Numbered from the stretch's first letter, positions 17,048-26,035 are shown. The stretch is DNA of 64,000 nucleotides from Acidobacteriota bacterium (GCA_003224085.1 QHYK01000061.1:45240-109239), one strand, 5' to 3'. Translations and numbers: made by a program. Notes: a model not told the origin generated them from the letters alone.

Positions 17048-17196
17048 GAGCCGGCGACGACGGGAACCTGGAACACGCTCATGACCTGGTTCTCGTCCAT
17101 GACGGTTAGGCGAGGCGGCTCATAGGCCGGCAGTGCGGAAACCTGCCGGTCGTTTTTCTCGGGCGGGACGCCGGTTTTGTTGTCCTTCTCGGTCAC
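17035..17196 (-). CDS. Candidate RiPP precursor peptide, copy 2 (53 aa)
   Basis: A GTG (17196-17194) preceded by CGAGGAGACAAGT starts a 53-residue peptide with an N-terminus different from copy 1 (MTEKDNKTGVPPEKNDRQ) but the same final 26 residues, ending MSVFQVPVVAGSWWG. Nine of the first 27 residues differ between copies and none of the last 26. In the last 26 codons there are three base differences, all synonymous, so the C-terminal part appears to be under protein-level constraint. YEPPRL again fits YxxPxL. A longer frame reaching 17652 runs through the decayed pqqD and is not the gene. Its stop overlaps the start region of the HprK-like gene. Confidence 0.75.
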   Translation of the reverse strand: MTEKDNKTGVPPEKNDRQVSALPAYEPPRLTVMDENQVMSVFQVPVVAGSWWG

Positions 17197-17350
17197 ACTT
17201 GTCTCCTCGAAGTGGTTCTGCGACCTTGGCGCCGGTCGCTCAAGTGCAATTGAGCGGGCAGAGCTTATTGTTTTTTCCCGATCAAACTGGAGCGTCTGTT
17301 GCGGCGCAGGTGCTGTTTCGATCGCCGGGCCTCGAGGAGTAGGCTGGAGT
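17197..17350 (-). pseudogene. Decayed pqqD-like gene, locus B
   Basis: Reading the minus strand upstream of peptide copy 2 gives GPAIETAPAPQQTLQFDREK, which aligns with SPAIEMAPLQEETILFDPQN of the intact protein at 8979-9269. After a frame change the next bases encode NNKLCPLNCT then a stop, matching NNKFCLLNRT. About 50 codons that follow in the intact gene are missing, and the sequence jumps to the ribosome site of the peptide. It is therefore a truncated, frameshifted copy of the RRE gene. Locus B presumably relies on the locus A RRE protein for its peptide. Confidence 0.75.
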
Positions 17351-17500
17351 CGCTTCGAAGACCCCGAATCTTGGCTGGACTGGTGTACTCTAACAACGGA
17401 AAAAGTCTTTGTCAAGGTTGCCGATCGTATGGTTGCCGGTCGCAATCGATCGTAATTCAAATTGTAATTCCATCGTTCCGCTTGGCGGGGAAGTTCGATC
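17351..17500. promoter_or_regulatory. Divergent promoter region of locus B
   Basis: This gap separates the minus-strand peptide/HprK series from the plus-strand formyltransferase series. The side nearer the peptide resembles the promoter region of locus A (about 9278-9340). The AT-rich stretch around 17446-17470 (TCGTAATTCAAATTGTAATT) is a likely core promoter zone. No operator palindrome was recognised. Confidence 0.45.
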
Positions 17501-18406
17501 GTGCTGAGGATGGTCTTTTTCGGCAGCGGCGGCGAAGGCAGCATGGTTCCGCTCGAGACGGTCTCCCGTGCGCATCGGGTCATCGCCCTGGTGAAGCCTT
17601 CACGATCGCAATCCTGGTTGCGTCGAACGGCTCGCTCGATCCTGTGGCGCACCGGGGTCGGGACGTCGGCGGCTATGGCCCGGTGGGCCAGAACTCACGA
17701 TGTGCCCCTGCTTGAGGCGACCTCCGGATGCGATGCCAAACTCGCCAACCAACTGAAACGGCTTCGGCCGGACATCATCTGTGTCTCGGCATTCCCTTGG
17801 CTCCTCGATCGCGAAATTCTCCATACAGCCGGCCGGGCCGCATTGAACGTCCACTCGTCGTTGCTTCCGCGTCATCGCGGCCCGAACCCCTTGTTGTGGA
17901 TCTACTACCATGACGATCGACGGACAGGCGTGACCGTGCACGGCATGAACGAGCGGGCCGACGCCGGCGCCATTTTCGCGCAGGAAGAGTTCGATTTGCC
18001 CCGCGGATTCCCGGTGGATGGTTTGTACGCCAGAAAGGCCCTTCTCGGCGGAGAGCTGTTGCTGCGGGTTTTAAACCAGCTTGAATCCGGAGAGGCTAGA
18101 TCCACGCCACAAGAAGAAACACTGGCAACCTATGCCCCCGGCGTCCCGCAGGGGAGTAAACTTGTTAATTTCTCGGCGTGGGGCGCCGAGCGGGTATGGC
18201 ATTTCCTTCGAGGGCTATGCCCCCGGCGGCGGGAACCTCTTTGGGATGGTTCCGAGCGGCAAGTTCGCTACAAATCGGTTCTCGGCTACACGGAGCACGA
18301 TAGTGCCAAAGCACCCGGCCTGGTGGAGCGGACTTCGTTTGGTTGGAACGTGTATTGCCGAGGCGGGTCTGTACAATTGGGAAAATCGCGCCAACCCAAT
18401 CGGTGA
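17501..18406 (+). CDS. Formyltransferase-family protein (Fmt-like)
   Basis: The 301-residue product has the N-terminal formyltransferase Rossmann domain: MVFFGSGGEG at the start, then the catalytic stretch ALNVHSSLLPRHRGPNPL (114-131) with Asn116 and His118, and MNERADAGAIF with Asp154. This is the N-x-H...D triad of 10-formyl-THF-dependent transferases such as methionyl-tRNA, UDP-amino-sugar and amino-sugar formyltransferases. The C-terminal region (about 200-301) is not clearly the Fmt tRNA-binding domain, so this is probably a specialised enzyme. Its divergence from the peptide/HprK operon suggests formylation of a peptide amine or of an amino sugar of the surface polymer. The substrate is open. 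Confidence 0.8.
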   Translation: MLRMVFFGSGGEGSMVPLETVSRAHRVIALVKPSRSQSWLRRTARSILWRTGVGTSAAMARWARTHDVPLLEATSGCDAKLANQLKRLRPDIICVSAFPWLLDREILHTAGRAALNVHSSLLPRHRGPNPLLWIYYHDDRRTGVTVHGMNERADAGAIFAQEEFDLPRGFPVDGLYARKALLGGELLLRVLNQLESGEARSTPQEETLATYAPGVPQGSKLVNFSAWGAERVWHFLRGLCPRRREPLWDGSERQVRYKSVLGYTEHDSAKAPGLVERTSFGWNVYCRGGSVQLGKSRQPNR

Positions 18407-18415
18407 TCAAAAACT

Positions 18416-19060
18416 GTGAAAACAAACATCTCGAGCACCTTTTGCTTCTTAATGTTCCTGACACTTGGTCTGCGGGTTGCCCTTTCCGGAGGGCTTCGTT
18501 CCTCGACGGCGCGGCGCCGGCGGACAAACGTCTTTCTTTGTGCCGTCCTGTTGATCAGTTTCGGAGCGGGTTTAACGCAACACAACCTATGGCCGTTCTC
18601 CTCGTGGCCTGTGCTGGCATACGCGGTGCCTACGGGCTCGAACTATCCCCCCTTGCCCCGATTCGTGGGGGTAGATACTGGGAGCAGAGAATACGATATC
18701 GATTACCGGGCATGGCGGCCGCTGGGGCTTGAGGAACTGGAGTCCTGGGTAAGGTTGCACCTTGCGCAACTTGACCCGGCGGCCCGCGACCGTGTGGGAG
18801 CCTACCTATTGGCCCGCGCCAACCGCGCACGGGAGCAAGCCTTGAGCCCAACCGGGTTGCCGTACGCGAATCGATGGTTCGGTCCACTGACCGCTCCGAC
18901 GCACATGTTGCATCCTGCGGTCTGGTCGCACCAGGAGAATGTTCCTCGCCATCCCTTCGTGGAGTTGAAAATCTACGGAGAAACGTGGGACCTCGAAGAG
19001 CGCCGTCGCGACCCGCAAAAGGTCACACGCGTCCTTGTTTTCGACTATCGACAACGATGA
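18416..19060 (+). CDS. Hypothetical membrane-anchored protein paired with HTTM protein
   Basis: The product is 214 residues with two N-terminal hydrophobic segments (about 8-25 and 38-63), followed by a soluble, tryptophan- and arginine-rich domain, presumably periplasmic. The soluble part contains ITEM-like sequence features only in general (for example LEELESWVRLHLAQLDP) and no catalytic motif I recognise. Its stop overlaps the start of the HTTM gene (ATGA at 19057-19060). Small proteins of this layout often sit directly before HTTM proteins and may be their partner. The gene is 9 bp downstream of the formyltransferase gene, so all three form an operon. Confidence 0.6.
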   Translation: MKTNISSTFCFLMFLTLGLRVALSGGLRSSTARRRRTNVFLCAVLLISFGAGLTQHNLWPFSSWPVLAYAVPTGSNYPPLPRFVGVDTGSREYDIDYRAWRPLGLEELESWVRLHLAQLDPAARDRVGAYLLARANRAREQALSPTGLPYANRWFGPLTAPTHMLHPAVWSHQENVPRHPFVELKIYGETWDLEERRRDPQKVTRVLVFDYRQR

Positions 19061-19971
19061 AGCCCCTTGATCCTTCCTGGTGGATTGAAGCTTGGAACCG
19101 ATTCTGGTTTGCGCCGGGTTCGCCCCGAAACCTGGCCGCAGCGAGAATCACATTTGCCGCCTACTCGGTTTGGGTGCTGCTTTCGCGAAACCTCGCGGAA
19201 ATGTCCGGCTTGCCTTCCGTGTTCTGGAGTCAAGTGGGAGCGAGCGCTCGCTGGCGTTACCTCGATTTCCCCGGGCATCCTGATCTGGAGCGCGTGCTGG
19301 TGTGGATCACCGCGATGGCTTTGCTGGGTGCGATGGTGGGAGTGCTGCCGAGATTTTCTTGCTTTCTCTCCGGCCTGCTGCTTTACCACCTTGCCCCGCT
19401 CGAATCGCTCATCTGGATTCCCCATCCCTACGCGCGGGGTTTGACGATTTCGGTGATCGCCCTGCTCACCCTTTCTTTTTCCCCTTGTGGGGACTGCTGG
19501 ACGCTGCTCCCGTCGAGGCGGGACAAGCTATCGGCGGAGAGAAGCGACTACACCTGGCCCGTTCGCCTGCTCCAGCTCTACCTCGTCGAGATCTATTTCT
19601 TTTCCGGATACGCTAAGGTTGTGCACGTCGGTTGGAAGTGGGCTTCCGCATCCAACATCCGAAACTGGATGCTGTGGTGCACGGAAGAAGAGCAGATCCG
19701 GGTTTTCCATACCCTGGGAACGTGGATTGCCGACAGGCCGCTTGCCTGTTGGAGTGTGGGAATCGGCACGCTCCTGTTTGAGCTTGGTCTCGTCACGGCA
19801 CTTTTCTGGAAGTGGCCGCGGAGGGTGCTTGTCCCGCTTGTGGCGGTCTTCCACTTGGGCATTCTGCTGGCGATGAACCTGGTTTTCTTAAACGTGCCGC
19901 AGCTTCTGGTTTTTGTTGACTGGGACCGGGTTGTAGCCTGGTTCAAATTACAACCGCAGCTAGAGGCGTAG
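19057..19971 (+). CDS. HTTM-domain (vitamin-K-dependent carboxylase-like) membrane protein
   Basis: The chosen start is the ATG at 19057 within the ATGA overlap; it gives 304 residues and removes a meaningless upstream extension. There are about seven hydrophobic segments. Typical HTTM features are the N-terminal FWFAPGSPRNLAAARITFAA region, the LLQLYLVEIYFFSGYAKV segment with its Lys, and the late EL..ALFWKWPRRVLVPLVAVFHLGI region with His. HTTM proteins share their membrane domain with gamma-glutamyl carboxylase but most bacterial members have no known reaction. It ends the operon that starts with the formyltransferase. A role in modifying the peptide or a cell-envelope molecule is inference. 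Confidence 0.78.
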   Translation: MKPLDPSWWIEAWNRFWFAPGSPRNLAAARITFAAYSVWVLLSRNLAEMSGLPSVFWSQVGASARWRYLDFPGHPDLERVLVWITAMALLGAMVGVLPRFSCFLSGLLLYHLAPLESLIWIPHPYARGLTISVIALLTLSFSPCGDCWTLLPSRRDKLSAERSDYTWPVRLLQLYLVEIYFFSGYAKVVHVGWKWASASNIRNWMLWCTEEEQIRVFHTLGTWIADRPLACWSVGIGTLLFELGLVTALFWKWPRRVLVPLVAVFHLGILLAMNLVFLNVPQLLVFVDWDRVVAWFKLQPQLEA

Positions 19972-20609
19972 CGTAGCAATGCAACAGTCCGCGGGACTCG
20001 ATGGACCGAACGGCGGATTTGAACGTTATTTGTGAACCCCCGTGGTCCAAGCTTTCATGGCATTGCCGTCCCGCAAAGTGTGTCCATCCGAGCTGTCCTT
20101 AACTCAAGGGCTCAGTCTATCTGTGCTTTGCGATGACGCAGTTGACATAAGCTTGAAAGTTGCGGTCACCGTATGGAAAAACAAACCGGCGCGTTTGAGA
20201 TGGGGTGAAGCCCGCCAATCTTTGAATTTCTGTTGGGCACATACCAATCCCAAAATCCTGCATTTATCAAGACGATCCCTACTAAGAGCCGCTTACGACC
20301 CCGCCGACGGCCATCCCATGCCGGCCCGCTGCCTCGCGAACAGGTGCAATCCCGGTTGGCGATTACCGCTTCGGCTAGGTCCACTCCCGACGAATAATGT
20401 GCAATCTCTGATTTTCGTTGCAGCTTTTCGCCGAGTACGATAGCTTCCCAGTTCGGTTGCCCCTGTCTGTAGACGTTTAGCATCACTACTAATCCAGGTG
20501 AGTCAAACGCGGCCCTGCTTCGTCATGTTGGCTCAGGTCTTATTACTAAGGCTCTGTGCCATTGGCGGGTGGAAGCCAGTGGCGTCACTAGCCCAAGGAA
20601 GGACCAACA
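19972..20609. other. Long intergenic region, nothing recognised
   Basis: About 640 bp between two plus-strand genes. Frames here are short and have no family resemblance in either strand. The last bases hold AAGGAAGGACC, the ribosome site of the porin gene. I see no tRNA, repeat or clear terminator. It may be a boundary between the peptide region and ordinary genes. Confidence 0.4.
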
Positions 20610-21995
20610 ATGTGCATCGCAAAACCTAAAGGACCAGTAGAAATGAAGCGTTCCCTAGTCGGAGAACCGGGACAGCTGCGTACGAGCCTTCGTGGTCGAA
20701 CGCTCTCAGGCCTTGCACTGTTCCTTTTCCTGGCGGTGATTTCGGCACCGCTACTTCGCGCGCAGCAGACCGACGCTCCTTCCAATTCCAATAAGCAGTC
20801 CGAGGAGGCGCTCTTGCAGCGGGTTGTACAGTTGGAGGCCAGGCTCAAAGAAGTGGAGGCCGCCCTGGCCAAAGCGCAGCCGGGAGCCGCACCAGCTGCC
20901 TCCGCCCCACCGTCCGCTGCGGCCCCAACGTTTACAGCTAGCCCGGCTCCGCAAGAAGCGACACGCGTCCCCCAGCTCCAGGCCGAGCAGACCGAGCAGG
21001 AACCGATGGACTTGAACAGGACTCTGTTGCGCATCCGAGGGTACAGTGACGTCAACCTCCATGGCAGCACTCTAAGGGGTGATCCCGCCTCCACCACCGC
21101 TTTTGGCCTTGGTCAAGTCAACCTGTTTGTGACTTCCGACGTATCCGATAAATTCAAGTTCCTCAGCGAGATCGTCTTCGAAGCTGGGAGCGACAACGCC
21201 TTTGGCGTGGATGTCGAACGCATGTTGCTTACTTACTCCTTCAACGACTACCTTAACGTTTCGGTCGGTCGCTACCACACCGCCATCGGCTACTACAATA
21301 CGGCCTATCACCACAGCACTTGGTTTCAAACTGCCACCGGCCGCCCTTTTCTTTTTGCCTTTGAGGATCAAGGGGGCATTCTGCCCATCCACAATGTAGG
21401 CGCGTCGATAACCGGCAAAGTTCCCTCGGGAAGTCTGGGGCTGCACTACGTTGCCGAAATGGGCAACGGTCGCGCCTACAGAACCACCGAACCGGTGCAA
21501 AACACCGTCGATGAGAACACACACAAAGCCCTAAACTTTGCTATCTTTGCCCGCCCCGAAACTATCCGCGGCTTGCAGATAGGATTTTCCGTTTACCGCG
21601 ACCTCCTGACTCCCGCGGCCCCTCCGGCGATTGCTGAAACCATTCTTGCCGCCCACGCCGTGTACACCGGCCTGGACTTTGAGTGGCTGAACGAAGCGCT
21701 TCTCATTCGTAACGCGCCGCAGGGCACGCCCCGGGTCTTCAACACCCCGGGTTTTTATTCGCAAATCTCCAGGCGTTTTCATTCTTATCGGCCATACTTC
21801 CGCTATCAATATGTCAATGCGCCTTCCAGCGAGCCGATCTTCTCGCCCAATGTGGGATTGCAGCACGGCCCTTCGTTTGGATTGCGATATGATATGAGTG
21901 AGTTTGTGGCCGTGAAGATGCAATATGACTACACGATGCTGCGTGGTGATCGCGCCTTTCACACCGTGGCCTTCCAGACCGGTTTCACGTTCTAG
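20610..21995 (+). CDS. Outer-membrane porin-like protein with N-terminal coiled coil
   Basis: The 461-residue product has a signal peptide with a long positive n-region (hydrophobic core about 33-48, cleavage near LLRAQQ), a short coiled coil (ALLQRVVQLEARLKEVEAAL, about 69-88), an Ala/Pro-rich linker and a beta-barrel body of alternating hydrophobic strands ending in the aromatic FQTGFTF. A terminal Phe is the usual outer-membrane insertion signal. The fold resembles porins with a trimerising N-terminal coil. The next gene encodes a small phosphate-binding-like protein, so phosphate or anion uptake is a possible role. The ATG at 20610 has AAGGAAGG before it. Confidence 0.78.
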   Translation: MCIAKPKGPVEMKRSLVGEPGQLRTSLRGRTLSGLALFLFLAVISAPLLRAQQTDAPSNSNKQSEEALLQRVVQLEARLKEVEAALAKAQPGAAPAASAPPSAAAPTFTASPAPQEATRVPQLQAEQTEQEPMDLNRTLLRIRGYSDVNLHGSTLRGDPASTTAFGLGQVNLFVTSDVSDKFKFLSEIVFEAGSDNAFGVDVERMLLTYSFNDYLNVSVGRYHTAIGYYNTAYHHSTWFQTATGRPFLFAFEDQGGILPIHNVGASITGKVPSGSLGLHYVAEMGNGRAYRTTEPVQNTVDENTHKALNFAIFARPETIRGLQIGFSVYRDLLTPAAPPAIAETILAAHAVYTGLDFEWLNEALLIRNAPQGTPRVFNTPGFYSQISRRFHSYRPYFRYQYVNAPSSEPIFSPNVGLQHGPSFGLRYDMSEFVAVKMQYDYTMLRGDRAFHTVAFQTGFTF

Positions 21996-21999
21996 AGGT

Positions 22000-22530
22000 A
22001 TGGCCATGGCGTCTCGCTGGATCGTTTTCTGTTTCTTCTTTGGCGCCGCCACGTTGCTTTCAGGCGGTCTGTCCGCCGGACTCGACGCGCAAAGCCGCGG
22101 TGCCGCCGATGATTCACTCGCCATCGTCGTCAACCGCACCAATCCGGTCGAGAACCTCTCCTTCCCGGAGCTGCGCAGGATTTTCTTGGGAGAACAAACG
22201 CACTGGTCCAACGGCCGCCGCATCACCCTCGTCATGCTTGAGCCCGGCAACTCGGAGCGCCAAGCCGTGCTTGTGCAGATTTACAAGATGGGCGAAAAAG
22301 ACTTCAACAGTTATTTCCTCCATGGCATGTTCACGGGCGAAATCCATGCGGCGCCAAAAGCGCTGCCGAGTTCCGCAGAAGTACTCAAGTTCGTCCTGAA
22401 TGTTCCCGGTGCCATCGGGTACGTGAAAGCCCCGGACGTGAATGACTCGGTGAAGGTGGTTCGCGTCGAGAGCCGCCTCCCGAGTGAAAAGGATTATCTG
22501 CTTCGCTTGCGCGGGAAGCTTCCCAAGTAA
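22000..22530 (+). CDS. Small periplasmic phosphate-binding (PstS-like) protein
   Basis: The 176-residue product has a signal peptide (about 7-30) and a single lobe-sized domain of the PBP-like family seen in short PstS paralogs: IVVNRTNPVENLSFPELRRI, FLGEQTHWSNGRRI (the common FxG....W..G motif), a middle helix, and LKFVLNVPGAIGYV near the end. Full PstS is about twice as long, so this short form is probably an accessory binder or a regulator of the neighbouring porin. It begins 4 bp after the porin stop (MAMAS or MAS start), so both belong to one transcript. No Pst permease genes are present here. Confidence 0.75.
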   Translation: MAMASRWIVFCFFFGAATLLSGGLSAGLDAQSRGAADDSLAIVVNRTNPVENLSFPELRRIFLGEQTHWSNGRRITLVMLEPGNSERQAVLVQIYKMGEKDFNSYFLHGMFTGEIHAAPKALPSSAEVLKFVLNVPGAIGYVKAPDVNDSVKVVRVESRLPSEKDYLLRLRGKLPK

Positions 22531-22539
22531 CATCCTCAG

Positions 22540-23148
22540 CTATGGAGCGCGCAGCCCCAAGACTCGCAGGAGAGTTTGCTGGAGCTTCAGGAGCTCTCGC
22601 TGGCGCTCATGCTCTTCTTTTGTGCGGTCAATTAGAGCCTCTTTTAAAAGTATCAAATTGCGGCGTAACTCCATTTGGGCCAAAACCTGGCGACTGAGGG
22701 CCTTCAGTGCAGCGTGTTGACTGGAGTCTAGCTCGCGCGGGCTCCGGTCAATCACGCAGATCGTGCCCAAGGCATAGCCGTCCTCGTTGATTAAGGGGGC
22801 CCCCGCGTAAAACCGGATCTTAGGTTCTGCGGTAACCAGTGGATTGTTCCGGAATCGTTCATCGTTCAAAGTATCCGGCACGACGAAAACATCGGGTTGC
22901 CGAATGGCGGTAGCGCAAAAGGCGATTTCGCGAGGGGTTTCCGGAATGGAGATCCCCATTTTGGATTTGAACCATTGCCGATGTTCATCAACAAGAGAGA
23001 TCATGGCAATCGGGGTATTGCAAATGAAAGAGGCTAACAAAACCAAGTCATCGAAGGCCTGTTCTGGCTCGGTATCCAGAATGGCGTATTTCTGCACAGC
23101 GGCGATTCGAGCCGCTTCGTTCTTGCTCGGCATGGGAATTGCCATCAT
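22540..23148 (-). CDS. GAF-domain sensory protein
   Basis: The 202-residue product consists of one GAF domain (about 25-170) with the hallmark region EIAFCATAIRQPDVFVVPDT followed by RFYAGAPLINEDGYALGTIC, which is typical of GAF sensor modules placed before kinases or cyclases. The C-terminus (171-202) is a charged helix (RTKEEHERQRELLKLQQTLL), probably a coiled-coil output or dimer helix with no catalytic domain attached. It may bind a small ligand or act as a stand-alone regulator. It is convergent with the PstS-like gene, and there is no operon partner. Confidence 0.82.
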   Translation of the reverse strand: MMAIPMPSKNEAARIAAVQKYAILDTEPEQAFDDLVLLASFICNTPIAMISLVDEHRQWFKSKMGISIPETPREIAFCATAIRQPDVFVVPDTLNDERFRNNPLVTAEPKIRFYAGAPLINEDGYALGTICVIDRSPRELDSSQHAALKALSRQVLAQMELRRNLILLKEALIDRTKEEHERQRELLKLQQTLLRVLGLRAP

Positions 23149-23486
23149 GGATTGATTCCCTGTTCTGCCGTGGGTTGTGAGATTTTGGAGCCCCGTCCGC
23201 TGATAACCTACACCCTTTTGCCTGCTCTATGCAAAGTTCCTTCTGCTGTCCTGCTGTCCTGCTTTCCTGCTTCCCGAAGGCGCCAGGGTGCGGAAATTTT
23301 AGGTTGTGTTAATCCGACCGGGTCTAGGAAGCTAAGAGGCTGGGAGAGGAATTAGAACCGGGAGTCTATCGAAGCCATGGCTTCGGCTTTTATGGTGTTG
23401 TTTTGCATGGCGGGCTTTGTTGTGCTTGTCGGTATGGGATTGTGCCCCGTGGCGACCGTCGCGCTCCGGAAAGACCAGAAGTCGCC
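23149..23486. other. Intergenic region before the sugar-acid operon
   Basis: About 340 bp between diverging genes. It includes a pyrimidine-rich run with TCCTGCTGTCCTGCTTTCCTGC-like repeats of CCTGC (about 23248-23270). No operator palindrome or gene is recognised. The promoter of the plus-strand catabolic operon should lie here. Confidence 0.35.
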
Positions 23487-24953
23487 ATGAGCACGCAGTC
23501 CTTTGTGCGACTTGGAAGCCTGAAGGAAATAAAGGATTTTTTGGCGCATGTGCGGTCGCTCGGAGCAACGATCCCTTTTGACACGGAAATCGCGCACCGC
23601 CAGGACTCCCCACTGCGCTCTCCGCTCCAGTGCGGAGGAATCAAAATCGGCAACCGGATCGCCGTTCAGCCAATGGAGGGATGGGATGGGACAAGGGAAG
23701 GAAACCCCAGCGAGTATACGATTCGCCGGTGGCGGCGATTCGGACGTAGCGGGGCGAAATTAATCTGGGGAGGCGAAGCGGTCGCCGTTTCGCACGACGG
23801 GCGAGCCAATCCCAATCAACTTTTGATTGCACCGCATACCCGCGAGGGACTGGCAGGTCTGCGAAGTACATTGATCGAAGAGCATCGTCGAACAACGGGT
23901 TCGCAAGACGGACTTTTCATTGGCTTGCAGTTGACGCATTCCGGGCGATTTTGCCGGCCGAACGCGCACGACCGGCTTCGGCCGCGTATCCTTTATCACC
24001 ATCCGATCTTGGATCGCAGACTGAGCTTGTCGAGTGATTATCCCCTTCTAACCGACGCTGAGATCGAAGCGATTATCGAGGATTTTCATCGCGCGGGGAA
24101 ATTGGCGTGGGAGCTGGGCTTCGACTTTGTGGACATTAAACACTGCCATGGCTATTTGGGCCACGAGTTTCTCAGCGCTCATACAAGAGAGGGAAAGTAC
24201 GGAGGAACCTTTGAGAACCGCACGAGGTTTTTGAGGGAAGTAGTGGAAGGAATTCGTTCGGCGGCACCGAGGATGCAAATTGGCGTGCGTTTCTCTGCGT
24301 TCGACACGATTCCGTTCCAACCCCATCCACAGCTGTCGGCGAAGGGAAGACCTGGCCCTGGCATTCCGGAGCCGTTTGGCGGCTTAATTCCTTACCGTTG
24401 GGGATTTGGCGTGAATCCCAACGACCCGACGCAGATGGATTTAAGCGAGACGGTGCGGTTCCTATCCATATTGCAAGATCTGAACATTCGCCTGGTCAAT
24501 GTCACTGCCGGGAGCCCTTATTACAATCCGCACATCCAACGGCCGGCATTGTACCCTCCGTCGGACGGATACCAGCCGCCGGAAGATCCGCTTGTTGGTG
24601 TTGCAAAGCAGATGGGCGTGACGCGCCAACTGAAACAGCTTTTTCCGAATCTCATTTTCGTGGGAAGCGCGTACAGCTACTTACAAGATTTTCTGCCGCA
24701 CGTGGCGCAAGCGGCGGTGCGCGAAGGATGGGCCGACGCTGTTGGTGTGGGCCGCATGGTTTTGACCTATCCGGAATTTCTGTGGGATGCCAGCGAAGGA
24801 AACATCATTCAGCATAAACGGATTTGCAGGACGTTCAGCGATTGTACGACAGCGCCGAGGAATGGACTGCCTTCCGGATGCTATCCACTGGACAGCTACT
24901 ACAAAGTCTCTAAAATGGCGGAGCAATTGAAGGCCGCTAAGACAAGACCATGA
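23487..24953 (+). CDS. Old-yellow-enzyme-like NADH:flavin oxidoreductase
   Basis: The start at 23487 ([10 protein letters not shown]) is chosen over an upstream ATG because the earlier codons look random; the protein has 488 residues. The TIM-barrel FMN domain is visible: [15 protein letters not shown] (start of the barrel), [35 protein letters not shown] (the H-x-C-H-G-Y-L motif before the HTREGKYGG loop), and the phosphate-binding VGSAYSY...DAVGVGRM end. It lacks the C-terminal flavodoxin and NAD domains of the longer 2,4-dienoyl-CoA reductases. The long insert near 300-330 is unusual. It is the first gene of a four-gene operon for sugar-acid breakdown and could oxidise or reduce an intermediate there. 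Confidence 0.85.
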   Translation: MSTQSFVRLGSLKEIKDFLAHVRSLGATIPFDTEIAHRQDSPLRSPLQCGGIKIGNRIAVQPMEGWDGTREGNPSEYTIRRWRRFGRSGAKLIWGGEAVAVSHDGRANPNQLLIAPHTREGLAGLRSTLIEEHRRTTGSQDGLFIGLQLTHSGRFCRPNAHDRLRPRILYHHPILDRRLSLSSDYPLLTDAEIEAIIEDFHRAGKLAWELGFDFVDIKHCHGYLGHEFLSAHTREGKYGGTFENRTRFLREVVEGIRSAAPRMQIGVRFSAFDTIPFQPHPQLSAKGRPGPGIPEPFGGLIPYRWGFGVNPNDPTQMDLSETVRFLSILQDLNIRLVNVTAGSPYYNPHIQRPALYPPSDGYQPPEDPLVGVAKQMGVTRQLKQLFPNLIFVGSAYSYLQDFLPHVAQAAVREGWADAVGVGRMVLTYPEFLWDASEGNIIQHKRICRTFSDCTTAPRNGLPSGCYPLDSYYKVSKMAEQLKAAKTRP

Positions 24954-25903
24954 AAATCCCATCTGTTTTGCAACGGCAGAAGCCGGGCCGCAAGGTGCAA
25001 GGAATTGCTGCGACGCTCTTACCCTACACGGCAGATGGACGTGTGGCCGTCGAAGCCTTTCAAAGACATGTTTTAGCTACGCATCGCGCGGGGCTGATGA
25101 ACGCAGTAAACATGGACACGGGCTACGTGAATTATCTGAGTGTCGCGGAGAAACAGGAAGTCATGCGGTGGACCAGAGGGGCACTGGGAAAAGATGTGCC
25201 GTTCGTCGCCGGGGCGTACATCGAAGGGCAAGCCGGGGAAGTTGTTGCTCTGTACCGAAAAGAGATGGAGTCTATTGCCGACGCCGGCGGCATTCCGATC
25301 CTGTTTCAGACGAGCCGCCTTCACGGAAAGCCAGCCAAAGAGAAGGCGGCGGTTTACCGCGCCGCTTGCCGGGGATTTTCGCACGCGCTGGCGTTCGAGT
25401 TGGGGCAGATGTTCGCGCCGGGCGGCGAGATTTTCGACGAACAGACCGTCCGGCGCATCATGGATATTCCAGAAATCAAGGGGATGAAACATTCTTCGCT
25501 TGACCGGTTGATCGAATTCGAGCGGCTTGCACTTCGGGACGCCCATCGGCCGGACTTTCACATTTACACGGGCAATGATCTGGGCATTAACATGATCGAG
25601 TATGGTTCTGACTATCTGCTTGGGCTTGCAACGTTTGCGCCGGAAAAGTTCGCGGAGCGGGACCGTTTATGGAAAGCGAATGATCCGGCGTACTACGCTC
25701 TGTCGGACGCGCTGCAATACTTGGGAAATGTGGCGTTCCGTGAGCCGGTCCCTGCCTACAAACATTCCGCGGCAGTTTTTCTTCACTTGACGGAAAGGAT
25801 CCCTTCGGATCGAACCCATCCTAAGAACCCAACACGCCCCGCCTGGGAGGCCGAAATGTTAAGGGATTGCGCCCGGCGGCTGCGGGTGCAAAGCAGTATG
25901 TAA
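24950..25903 (+). CDS. DapA-like (dihydrodipicolinate synthase family) aldolase
   Basis: The 317-residue product overlaps the previous gene by four bases (ATGA). It is a class I aldolase-like TIM barrel. The Schiff-base lysine is expected in [12 protein letters not shown], and the HIYTGND loop follows in the usual place. It also shows [15 protein letters not shown] at the start and VAGAYIEG on an early strand. Some DapA-family signature residues (for example the tyrosine dyad) are not obvious. In this operon, with a fumarylacetoacetase-family hydrolase and an SDR, it probably cleaves or dehydrates a 2-keto-3-deoxy sugar acid and is not a lysine biosynthesis enzyme. Confidence 0.8.
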   Translation: MKIPSVLQRQKPGRKVQGIAATLLPYTADGRVAVEAFQRHVLATHRAGLMNAVNMDTGYVNYLSVAEKQEVMRWTRGALGKDVPFVAGAYIEGQAGEVVALYRKEMESIADAGGIPILFQTSRLHGKPAKEKAAVYRAACRGFSHALAFELGQMFAPGGEIFDEQTVRRIMDIPEIKGMKHSSLDRLIEFERLALRDAHRPDFHIYTGNDLGINMIEYGSDYLLGLATFAPEKFAERDRLWKANDPAYYALSDALQYLGNVAFREPVPAYKHSAAVFLHLTERIPSDRTHPKNPTRPAWEAEMLRDCARRLRVQSSM

Positions 25904-26035
25904 GACGACAGGCTTCTGCTACACTCCAGAGTGTTTTTCTGCGTCATTCGCATTTCACGCGGTACCGGCCAAGTTTTCCGCGGCTAACGCAACACATTGT
26001 TCTCATACGTACCGGCAAGTCCAATGGGAATCCAT

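Noticed and set aside
17035..17652. A 205-codon protein containing peptide copy 2 at its end
   Set aside because: The upstream part is the shadow of the formyltransferase promoter and start and of the decayed pqqD. The GTG at 17196 with a ribosome site gives the peptide seen at locus A.
18874..19971. Longer HTTM protein starting at 18874
   Set aside because: The extra 61 residues come from a frame overlapping the previous gene. The ATGA overlap at 19057 gives the natural N-terminus.
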